Below are positions 1-12,100 of a stretch of 64,000 nt of DNA, in pieces (the first letter of the stretch is position 1; the number at the start of each line of letters is the position of its first letter). Made by a program: the position numbers and the translations under genes. The notes under the pieces are model-generated. The model did not search any database, was not told the origin of the DNA, and saw only the letters and a list, made by a program, of their open reading frames with translations. Source of the DNA: Mactra quadrangularis (taxonomy: Eukaryota; Mollusca; Bivalvia; Venerida; Mactridae); contig CM046295.1 of assembly GCA_025267735.1 (NCBI GenBank), forward strand, positions 22,910,938 through 22,974,937. Reading direction: 5' to 3'.

Positions 1-32
1 AATTGAAGAAATCTCTGTTGTTGACATTGAGA

Positions 33-444
33 CAATCTCCGTAAATAGATATCCTGTAGAGAGTTGTCGTACAGGATCTCTACTTTCTCTGTGGAAGGTC
101 ACGTCGAGATGAACTTTATTTCGACCAGTCTATGCGTTGCTTTCATCTAGACGAAAACACTATCAATCATATTTTGATTTCATAATTTCTATTTTTAGAC
201 CAAGTTTTGCAAGCTAAGTTTAAAAAAGTTTTAAAAAAGTTTAACAGAGGTATTACTCACAGTCTGCGATTGGGTGGCTCATTTCAATTTGCCTGATGTA
301 GCTTAGGTAAACAAGTTACATATTATAACAATTTCGTCATGAATATTATGATGAGAAACGCCTCAGAAACGGTCGCCTGAACGTGACCTTCGTTTGAAAA
401 ATGGCCAGATCAAAAAAATTTAAAATCGGGTTTTAATCAGATTG
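33..444 (-). mobile_element. MITE with CAATCT termini and 9-bp target duplication
   Basis: Ends CAATCT...AGATTG, flanked by ACATTGAGA (24-32) and GCATTGAGA (445-453), 8 of 9 matching. The 9-bp duplication suggests a Mutator-like (MULE) family. Complete or partial relatives lie at 18712-19942, 19009-19406, 20353-20754, 32344-32735, 34403-34789 and 56194-56555. Confidence 0.8.
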
Positions 445-747
445 GCATTGAGATTTCTTCAATTTGCTATAATAAATTCAAAAATGCATTTTAAAATGAA
501 CAATTTCATAATTTGAGATCACATAACTGTATATGTGTATGCATTTGTATGCATCAAGCTTCTATGGAGAAAATTAAGTTGTCTTTTAATGTTTGATCTT
601 TAGTTTGAAATGTCACAAACCTAACTACCAGCAAATACTAAACATACAACCAATTTGGCTTAAGTATCATAGAGTATAAAGCTATACATGTATATAATCA
701 TAAGATTCATTCTAAAATGGCTAAAAACTAAACTTATTACAATTTAA
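445..747. other. No gene seen
   Basis: AT-rich spacer between two MITEs. I see no exon or RNA gene in it. Confidence 0.5.
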
Positions 748-967
748 GGCCTCAACAAGTTGATCATATGTTCTATGGATTCGCTCACACCTTAATTTCT
801 ACGGTGTTTACACAATTTTTTTATTTCCTCGCTCGCTCATAAAAATTTGGTTAATCTGCTATATAAAGCAACTAGATTAAGATTTTTTTATATTTTTATT
901 TCTTCGCTTGCTCGCCCCATTTTTTCCCAGAAAAATCCATAGAACACATGATCAACTTGTTGTGGCC
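748..967. mobile_element. MITE with long inverted ends (GGCCACAACAAGTTGATCAT type)
   Basis: Inverted ends of about 35 bp flank a T-rich core with CTCGCTCG motifs. Further copies lie at 8252-8471 and 44248-44456, and a truncated one at about 32200-32250. The left flank is usually TTAA, but the right flank does not match it cleanly, so I do not assign a superfamily. Confidence 0.75.
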
Positions 968-3038
968 TTATACAGACAATTTACTCTGACTTAACTTCAC
1001 ACAAAAAAGGAAACAGGAATTTTGCAAATGATAAAGGAGAAGAATATATTTTTGGGGCAAGGAAGGGGTGTAACTTTACGGTAAAAACCGTACTGCAATA
1101 TGTTGCAATACACAAAACTAATACTACATATACTGCAATATGTACTGGATCTTTGCATAGACATATGAAGCATGGATTTATGCATACAGTATAACCAGTA
1201 TTAAGCAGCCAGTGAAGGGAAGTGACTAAATTGGCTGCTTACAGCAGGTGACCACTTAAACCAGGTTCAAATAAAAATGCTTTGATTAGTTCAATTTCAA
1301 TAGTTAATTATGCATGCAGTTTCTAATCAAGTGATCTTCAAAAAAACCACTATTGACAATGTCAGTTGTATCTTTGAAGTCTAACTTTATGTGATGACAC
1401 TTTGTTGAAAAATTTAAGACTCAGCTGGGTGGGTTTTCACATTTCTGTACCGTTATACAATGATGGTGACACTTTGTTAATTCTAAAATTTAATTGACTG
1501 TGACCCCTTAATACAGGTAAATTGGTGAATTTGTACAGAAATGAGTGACCACTGGCCACATACAGCAGGTGGCTGTTTATAACAGGTTCAAAATAAAGTG
1601 ATTTTCATTAGGAGGAAGCCAGACTGACCACTTACAGCAGATGACCGCTGATAACAGGTGGCTGTTAATGCAGGTTATACTGTATGTATCGCCTTAATTG
1701 CATTACACACATGTGTATGTTTTAAATGATCTATTATCCGAATGTTAAAATGACTTGTGTAAAATGGGATGGGCTTAATGTTAGAAGAATTTGTATTGCA
1801 ATATTAACTGGTATATCGTTTAACCATTACACCTCTAGGAAATTAGATTTAATTTCAGCCACAAAATAGCCAGAAAAAAACATTGCATACAATTCTTAAC
1901 AGTTTAAATTCAAGGAGACATAATCAATCAGTCAAATCTTTATACACTTGAAATACAACAACACAAACTTCAAAGGGTTAAAAATAAAAAAAATATGAGT
2001 AAGGCCTAAATTAAAATTAAGTTTGTTTGCTCTTAACCAACCGACCCAAAAAACTTCTACCGACTCAAAACATTTTATTCGAAAAATATATGAGGTGTTT
2101 TTCTTTTTTTTGGTCGCGACCATTTATCGTAACACTTTACAGTAGTTTCTTTACGCTTATAATTCTGCTTTAGAAACATGTTGAAATCATAGAATATTAG
2201 GTAAATATAATGTATATATACATGTATACAAGAACAAACAAGTTGCTTTGCCGGATCTAACTAATAGAGGGATAATTGTTGAGAAAAAAAATCTTTTACT
2301 ACCTACCTACCCAACCCAAAAATATAGGGTCGGTAAAGGGCTAACAAAGTATTTTTTAGTTTAGGCCTAGACAAAATCTGGTGTACAGGTATATACTAAT
2401 TATATACACAATATTTAGACCAGTCTTTGCCTTTACCAACTAGCCTAAACCCTGTTGTTACAAACTAATTTCCCCCCACCGGGACTAATTAATTCCGGCT
2501 TAAAATTACATTGATCAAAGTCTTCAAACTTGGCCACTTGACTATTAGTCCACCAAAATCACTGTTATTCAAGTGACTTTTAGATTCAACAGTCCGCCAA
2601 CATTTTTACAGCCGACATTTTCTATATTCAATCAAAATCATTATTTGATGTTATGTTGTTTATTCATCATTTTCCGATCATATATTATTCTAAATCATTA
2701 AAATGGACTGCATTATTTAAACAAATCATTAAGATTTTTTAGTTCAATTAACTTTTTTTTGAAAACAGATTTGGGCTAGTGTGTGTAAAGCATAAAGGCA
2801 AAGACTGTCGTACATAAAAAATAGGACTGCCATGATTGGGATATAAATTAACCGATTTCAGTCTCATTTCTATTGTGACAGTATGATTCAATATGGTTGT
2901 GGATTATCCCTTTCTTATTGAACTAAAGTGAACAATTAACCAATATCAGTCTCAATTCCAATGTGACAGTCCTATAAAAGAGGCAATATAAAGCACTGAG
3001 TATAAAGTATGGCAATATATAAAGCCTTGAGTAATGTC
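968..3038. other. Intergenic DNA, no gene seen
   Basis: AT-rich. About 1060-1190 resembles one end of the hAT-like MITE at 19477-19926 (GGGGTGTAAC, GCAATATGTTGCAATA). Around 1490-1680 are degenerate repeats of an ACAGCAGGTGACC-type motif. Nothing else was recognised. Confidence 0.5.
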
Positions 3039-3142
3039 TTAATATTTCTTCAATTTGAAGCATGACTTGACATCCTGAGGAATAGCTTTAACTCTTGGCC
3101 ACATGATTCTCTTGTAGATTGTAATGTCACGATCCATTGCTC
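3039..3142 (-). CDS. Membrane-protein exon 7 (terminal exon)
   Basis: Acceptor CTGTCTTTCAG. The first two bases complete the glycine codon left by exon 6, and the frame runs 33 codons to TAA. The encoded tail is basic and hydrophilic. The intron of about 3.2 kb between exons 6 and 7 could hide another exon, but the phases fit without one. Confidence 0.75.
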
Positions 3143-6100
3143 CTGAAAGACAGGAAAACTAGACATCAACGTTTATCACCAGTGAAAGTTTCAAGGAAAT
3201 AGGTCAAGTAGTAAAGGGGGAGTTATGAGCACAAGAAATTAGGGTTTCAAAATCGGAGAAAAATTATAATCGACCATCGGAAATAATCGGACAACTCTTT
3301 TCGATCAATCATCAAATATATAATCGAAACATATACAATGTACTAAGGGGTTTTGTTCAGGATTTCTTGAAACACAAAACGTTGCAATTGTTTTAGTGAT
3401 TTTGTTTTATATAATAGAATAATAAATAATGCATAATTAACCTATATTTAGTGGTTTGGCGGTTGTTTATGTTAAATAATAAAAGCAATTTTCGGACAAT
3501 TTCAGTACCCATGCAGTATGGAAAAGGGGCTGTATATTGTCCAAGAATGGAGAATTCCATGCTGCCCACCTAAAATATCAACACTGATCTCAATGATTTA
3601 CAATAACAAAGAATTAGTAAAATTGAACCCATCATGGTTTAATTAAGAAGAGTTTTATTCCCACAGATATTTTTTTATTTAGTTATATAAATAATTAAAA
3701 CTTAAATTTTTCATTGTTACTTGAAAAGAATAACTATCATTAGACATTATCGATTATTAAACTTCATAATCGATTGTCTCCCACTTCAACTGAAACGACC
3801 AATAATCGATCATCGTTTAATCTAAACAAGAAATCCATTATAAGTATACATAAAAGGGAAACAATCCAAAAATAAATGATGAAATTTGAATTACCTCCCC
3901 TTTATGCACAAATAGACATCAATAACTATCAACAGGGAGAGTTTCACAAAACAGACAAGCAGGAAAAGATGAGTTGTGTGCACAAAAGAGTTCAGACAAA
4001 CAGACAGACGGACGACCCGCGCCATAACATAATACAACCATTATTTAAAAGGGGGTAAACGAAGAAAATGTCAGTGAGAGACTATATCCAGATTTCAAGT
4101 ATTTGCGTTTTCCCAGGTGGTATGAACAAACTTTCACTGTCACAATAATAAAAAATATGTGTACAAAGAACAATGGGGTTTAATCCGAATTTCATGCTTT
4201 TCAGCCATAATGTGTAACAAACTTTGTTTGTACCACCTGCACACAGACAGAAAACCAACAAATTTTGAGTTCTGAATTAGGAATATTAAACTTAATTCAG
4301 AATTGCAAATTTCTTCAAATTTAGCCAGTGGATCGTGGATGGGGTTCACTAAAATTGCTCTTTTACGCTCCTGCATATAACTAGTTCTGGCTTCCAAAAC
4401 TTTATAAGCCGCTTTTTTAACATTTTGATTTTCGTCAGATGCGGCATTAAAGTTTTGGATCAAACCCGTTATGAAACCTCACCAGAATAACACCCATTCG
4501 TTTAAGCTTGTTTTTCTAATCAAATACCCATTAGGTAATAAGATCGTGTGCATTATTCAATAAAACATTCATTTAAACATAATTTTACACTAAAACGGCC
4601 ATTGAAATATCAAAGAATTAAATAAAATAGCCGTTTTCCCTAGGAAACATTCAATCTCATCGTCTACATTTGAAGCTGTGCGAGATCTCGTTTCAACCGG
4701 AATTCTCGGTTATGAACGTTAACGAACATAGCAGAGTAATTCTGATTGATGCCGGGAATTCCAAATAAAAATTTTTAGAATTTATTTGTTAACAAAAACA
4801 TTTTGTTTTCTAGCAATTTAAGATTTTATTTCTTATTCATTTTTTATATTTATAACTAACAGAACGTAAATAAAATCCTATAAATTATGTAAAACTAAAG
4901 AAAAAATATAACATTTTATGTTTATTTTCAACAAACATATTTTGTAAATAAATGTCGCGTGGTTGAAGCACATGGTATTGTTATCATGACCGTCAAGGTC
5001 GGTCAAGGTCAATCTCGACATCACATGGTCCACATTTTGTCAAGATGGCCGCAGAGTACTGAATTTTAAGACCTATTGGAAACTTTGGCGTATTTTACGT
5101 TCGGAATGGGCACTTGTTAGGTAGTAAGTTGTCAAATTAAAAGATTATACATTATTTTAACGGGATATTCTTCAATTTTCTCCAATGCACACTCGATGTA
5201 TGTATACGAGAATGGCAGATTCCTGGCACGATTATTGGTGGACTTTTATCATACACTTGTCTTCAGCGTACCCGTTCATTGACAATATAAACACGGGTTC
5301 GCTGAAGACCTTAAGCTAGTATATAACAAGCCACTGACAGTTTTACAATAAGATAAATGTCTCTTGCATGTATGATATTTATAGGAACTACAATGGAAAT
5401 AAGGATTAGACATGGCCCTTGAATGAAATAACCACATACAATGATAACTTGTACATTTTGTCTTGGTTACCAATTATAAATAATAGGGCTAGGGGGAGTA
5501 ATCGGATATTCGCGATCCCGACCAGAAAATTGAGTATGAATATTTGTCACGTCCGAAATCGTTGGATCGGGATCAATTTTTTTGAAACAATGAAAGAACA
5601 TTTTCAGCTTAATTACAACTGAAAACGAGTCGCACTTCTAATGAAAAGTTTAATTCATGTAGGGACCAAACTATCTTGTGTCAAAATTCGATTGATACAC
5701 ATTTAAACAAAAATGTTATCACTGAAAATGCCAATACTTTAATGTCTGGAAATAGACATGTTTGGGATACATGGTTTTCCTTTTTTATAGTATAAACTCT
5801 TGTAATTCTTCACTAACTCTTTTTATTACAAGAATTTAGTATGTTTCTCCATTATCAAGTGATATGCGGTTCCATTGGTGAATCGCTACACATGAATCGT
5901 GGTTCGGATCAGATCGCCACTTGCTCAACGATCCACAGCCCTGATAAATAACTATACATACCATTTTCATATTTCTTATCATGCACTTTTATAAACTGAT
6001 TAAATGTGTAATACTGTTGTATATATTATTACTGAATTGTTTCATGTACTTGTAATTTCCATGTCAATGTCATGAAATACAAACAAGTAAATCTGTGAGC

Positions 6101-9100
6101 TAATGCTCACTAGTGATACCCCTGCCAAAATATAAAAATATGCGACAAACAGGAAGTAGATGAGCAAGGTGCATGAAATCGCTTTACACCACATGGGACT
6201 ATGGGATGAAGCAATATGCAAAGTATTAGGCTGCTGCATGTTATAGTTGCTGAGAAAACTGCGACGGAAATTTTGTAACCGACGGACAAGGGTAAAACAG
6301 TATACCCCCCTCTTCTTCGAAGCGGGGGTATAATAAATATATAAATATTATGCTCAATCAATTTTTACTTACCAAACAAGTTCATGAACATTACAATATG
6401 AAGAACAAGTTGAGTGCCTGTAAGTTTCCATGTGAGAGAAGACCATTTGTTGAACAAGGATACCCAAGAACAAACAGTGCATGATACCAGGAACTGAAAT
6501 GTGAAACATAGTCAAATGTATACACAGGGCCAAAACACTTTTCTTAGCGGAAGCTGAATACAGGCTGCTTCCCCAAACAAAACTGACTCTTTTTTCCCCC
6601 AGTTTGGTCCTCAAAACTCCCCAAGAAATGTTGAACCACAGTTCACATAGAAAGGGAAAATATTTGAGATACCTACCCAACACAGTCCATGTTGTATCCT
6701 TAACCAAAAAATATGCTGGATTATCTCATTGATTTTGTAACACTTATGATTGAATAAATTTATTTCTTAAACTGGCTATGAAGTAGGTCATTTTCCCCCA
6801 AATAAGTGAAAAACACTCTAAGTTTCCCCAAGAAAAAGGCTGTGGCCCCTTCCCCCAAAATGGTGTTTTGGCCCTGATACAGTAAAACTCAGATATAACA
6901 TACTCGGTTATAACATACACTCGGTTACAACATACCATTTTTTTCTGGCCTGTTTTTCATCCTTATATATATATAACATACTTAGAATGCTACATGGATA
7001 TAACATACCTCGGTTATAACATACCTTATTTCTATGGCCCAGCGAGTATGTTATACCCGAGTTTTACTGTACATTAAAACAGGGGTCCATTTTTTTGTAG
7101 GAGTTTTTTTAACGCCAGTAGTAACATTGCTATAAGGAATATTTGTCAGTTATCTTTCCTTGAAGTCTGAAGCAATCCAATTGACAAGTAGGTCCTATTA
7201 GTTAGAATGCTTAGATTTTTTAATTGAAATCCTATGTGAGGATGATTAAAAATATCAGAAAATATCATTCTTAATACAGATAGTAACAAGAAATGTAAGG
7301 TGGAAACCACATTAAAGCCGGATTTAAAAACTTTAACGCAAAAATTACAAAGGAAAATAATCCATAATAAAGGCAGGTAGAGTTGTGGTTACTTTCTAAT
7401 TCTATTCATCACATGGTATGTAATCATTGTAAGACGTTTCATAAAGATGTGACAATAAATGGCAGAAATATATGTTAAATAAAAAACTCTAAACTCTAAG
7501 AACACTATTATTAACGACACTGGATGCCCGCCCACCCGAGTTTCGTCAAACTTTAAGCCCAATTTTTTCATTGAAAAATCAGGCAAAAAATACTTAATAC
7601 ATACAATAAAAATAAATATATATAGTGACTATTCTAGAAATCACAAAAGGGCAGGGAGGCAGACAAAAAAGGGGCAGGGGGCATCAGAGGAGTTATATGT
7701 TTCAAAGTTAATATTTCTGCAATGGAAGTAGCAAAAAAAGGGGCCGAGAGGAAATAAAAACGGCAGAGTTCAGCCCCCTTTTATTTTGCTACAGAAAAAT
7801 CACAAATACATTCCTTACCAACAGATGCACGGCTAACAGGAGATCTTTATCCGAGGCACGTAAGAAATTAGCAGATCTGAATACCATCAAAGCCATACCC
7901 ATCAACACTGAAGCATAACTTCTAATTAGCATAACATGAAACGAATCCACTTTCTCCAATGAAAACTGAAATAACAATCAAACACATTCTTAAAGACCAA
8001 AATTTAACAAATATATTCTCAAAGGTCAAAGTTAATAAAACATATTCTAATAAAACTTTAATTAAATTTAAACGTTTTTGTCATTACAATAACTACCCAT
8101 ATCTTTATCGTATTGTAAATTATCATATTGTCTCCTTTTGTATCAATACATATCTTATCGTGTGATGACCTTAATATCTCATCCCTAGTAAGAATTTAAT
8201 TTCAAAAATATTTGCATTAGTTACAAAGATTTTTTTGTGCAATGCCATTAAGGCCACAACAAATTGATCATATGTTCTACGGATTCGCTCGCACCTTAAT
8301 TTTGACAGTTTTTACAAAAAAAATATTTTTATTTCCTCGCTCGCCCATAAAAATTTGGTCAAACCGCTATTTAAAGCAACTGAATTAAGATTTTTTTATT
8401 TTTTTTTTCTTCGCTTGCCCCATTTTTTTTCTAGAAAAGTCCGTAGAACATATCATCAACTTGTTGTGGCCTAAATATGTAATACAAAAATAGGAATTTG
8501 ATGAAATTAAGAAGTTTAAGCATCAATTTCCTCTGGGCCTAAATAGGTTTTAAATGTTCAAAACTCTTCAGAAATATAGTATCAGTAAAACACTGGCTAT
8601 GATAATAACAATATAAAATATTTTAAACAAGTAAATCTGTGAGCTAATGCTCACTAGTGATAGCCCCGCAAAAATGTAAAAATATGCGACAAACAGGAAG
8701 TAGATGAGCAAGGAGCATGAAATCGCTTTACACCACATGGGACTATGGGATGAAGCAATATGCAAAGTATTAGGCTGCTGCATGTTATAGTTGCTGAGAA
8801 AACTTCGACGGAAATTTTGTAACGGACGGACGGACAAGGGTAAAACAGTATACCCCCCTCTTCTTCAAAGCTGGGGTATAAATACTTACGGCAGTACGAA
8901 TAGCCCATCCTGGCATGGCATAGTTGATACACCCTCCAACGAGTAGTATGACGAACCAAATACGTAGATGAAAGTTAGCATGTGATCTTTGCTCACCATA
9001 ACCACCCCAATCCTTTGATGTTACAGTGTAGAATAATGTCCCCACTGTCCATAACATTAGACCATAGAACTTACTTACTTGTGTCTGAAACAAGATCAAT

Positions 9101-12100
9101 CTGCGTTAAATAATTGAACTAATTTATATGTTTGTCTTCAGTTTAAAGTTAAAACAAATTAATAACTGACTAGAAAACAGTAATATGTTATGATGTATTG
9201 ACTTCCCCTAAGAATTCCAATTAGTAATAAAACATCGTTGCTAATAAAGATGTAAAAATCTGTCATTCTGATGATTTCTTCTGGTCCAGTGAAACCTGAT
9301 TCTGTCCAGTGATTCTTCCAAGATCACCGGACCGAATGTCCAGTAATGTCAAAAATGCTGAAATGGATCCTGAGACCTGATTTAAGATCCAGACCTCTAC
9401 CATCCTCTTGTGGCTCACAGCGAGTGTGGGGAATCAAGTGACCTATATAGTTCCTAACACGGCAAAAATGATGACCAGATCAACAAGTTTAGATGAAAAA
9501 GGTAAACGACGTTTAGGTACCTGCCGTAACCGATTTTTATCAGACGTAGTGCAGTCTAAGCAGTACAAAATTCTATTTTTAGCGGTAGTTCTCCCAACCC
9601 CACAACAGTTCTAGTTTTCTAGAGTATTTCAAGGTTCTGAACGAGTCGAGGGATTTTCTAAAGAACCTCAAGGTAATCTAGAAATAAAGAAATTGTACAG
9701 CAACTTACCTCATGATCCATCAGAACAGATGATTTCTTGGGTGGATTAACAAGCATGTTACCAAAGGTAAGTAAAGTACACAACAATACCTGCAAAAATA
9801 AAATTTATGTTTTGTTTTTTAAAAAGCAGAGGTCGTTTATTTACAAGCACCTTCCCATTCTGAAATTTCTTTGAGATGATGCAGTTTTCCCAAAATTGAG
9901 ATTATCTTTGATTGTTTTATTCCCATATCAATGAGCTGATTTAAATTTTCAATATTTTACCAAAACTCTCAAAATTCCTTTTTTCCCAGAAAAATCTAAT
10001 TTTTCATGATTTTTCCAGTTTGTAAGAACCCTGTATATATATTGTTTTTGACCAAGACATAGGGCTCGAATTTAAGCTCACATACTAGCAAAAAGTAGAG
10101 TTGGTTTTAAAATTTGTGAGCAACTTTTATTTGTACTCGCAAATTTTTGTGAGTTGAAATCACAGCAATAATATTACTGCCTTTACTGACGAGGTATTGA
10201 AATTGCCAGACAGATCGAAACTTTCGTTCCAAAGTACAGTCTTTTGCTCTAATGACCTGTATAGCTACATGAGCTTCATAAGTATATGTGTCACTGACAT
10301 CACAAGCTAAATTCTGACACATTAAAAGATAGGAGAATGAATTGTGACAATCTGATTAAAACCCAATCCAAAATTCTCAGCTCGCCTAGATCCTACATGA
10401 CAGCAGCCTAGAGTATTACAGGATATCTGTTTCACAGAGATTGGAATTGCTCGGAACCATGCCAGCTACCTGTGAATTAAACTAAAAATACTTACCACTA
10501 AAAAGTTACTCGCTATTTCTAAAATCCACATGCATATTTTCAGTATGCAAGCTTAAATTCTAGCCCTGTTAAAAAATTCTTGATGTTATCGTATTTTTTT
10601 TCTATTCCTGGGATAGTATTCCAATACTATCAGAATAGTTATTTTGGCAGCAATGGTCCATAGTATAAAAGTGTTTTTGAGAATTTGACTCCATCCACCT
10701 AAGTCTAAAAAATAAAGCTGTTATTACTTACCACTAGAAAGGACAACAGATACGTTGTCTGCACGGTCTCATCAGAAGATTTATTCATGAGGTAGTAAGC
10801 TACGCACCATGTGACAGTGACAAGCCCAAGAACTCGGATCAAATCATAATGGACAGAATCTAAGCTACCATTTACCTGTTAAAAAAAGACATTGGTCATT
10901 ATTAGCATTATAAAAATGTATCTATTATAAAACATGCACAAGTTGTCTACTGTTCGAGGGGTTGTGGGTTCAATTCCATGGCAGGCATTCATTTGTAGAG
11001 TTTTGTCATGAAATGACTTCTACAGGCAGTCTCCCTTCAACCACCATGGTAGCTGAATTACGCCATGTCGCATTTTTTTCCCAATGGCGCCACACCAAAA
11101 CACAAGTTTAACTTTAAGTATGACAAATGGTATTTTTGTCATATCTTCATCCCGCATGTCACAATTCAATAACACAATCATACGACAAATTAATCATTTG
11201 ACGTGTTTTTGCCTGATGAAGTGTATAATGAAAACATTATATCTATACAACAAAACTTTTACAAATGTACGACACCTTATCATGTCTTTTTTTGCCTTAA
11301 TTTTGTTGCATCTTTGTGTTATCATCTCGTACCTTACGGGACAAAAATACGACAAACAGACATTTGTCGCATCTTTGTGTTTTACCGTGGCGCCTTGCGA
11401 CACGAAGATGGGACAGATCTACTCTGTTGTATAATTGTTTTTCGCTCTTTCGCCTTCCGCTCACACATGCCTATATCTTACATAGTCTTCCATGCATGTG
11501 TAAGCGGAAGGCGAAAGAGCCAAAACACAATCATGCGATAGAGTAAATCTGTCGCATCTTTGTCCCACAAGCACCACACAAAAACACAATCATGTATTTT
11601 TGTTGTATTTTCTTTCTGCGGGTTTTGAGGCAAAAACATTTAAAGATTCGCAAAAATTATGGCAAAATCACGACATGAAATTGAATGACAAGTGTCATAC
11701 TTTTGTAAATGTTTTGTTGCGTAATTTTGGCTTAATTCAGCCACCATAAACCACTGATTCTGAATCATATAGGAGAGAACTTTGTCAGTCACTGTTAATA
11801 AAAGTATGATCCTAGTAAATGATTTAGGTAAAATCTAAGCCTTAACTTAAGGTAGTCCTAAATATAAGACCCTACATAACTTTTTTTATCGTAGACAATT
11901 CTTCTGTTATGTAGCCTATGTAACAGAAAAATGTCTAAATGATAAAAAAGTTACATAGGGTCAGGGCTACTGCACTTTACCGGTACGTAGTAATTCACCG
12001 GAATTATATCTAGGACTTAAGGCAGTTAGAGGAATGACTGGGGACAGTTAAGCCAGATTTAAGATCCAATGATAATTTGATAAATAATGCAATCCTCCTT

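Larger units (their letters stand above)
3143..6081. other. Last intron of the membrane-protein gene (part)
   Basis: Holds an interspersed-repeat block near 3850-4060 with GACAGACGGACGA-type sequence, the repeat at 4072-4300, the exon-like stretch and the YY1-like motif. No RNA gene was recognised. Confidence 0.5.

Noticed and set aside
11084..11541. Overlapping open frames of 70-116 codons
   Set aside because: They lie in an inverted-end element with internal repeats and a hairpin.
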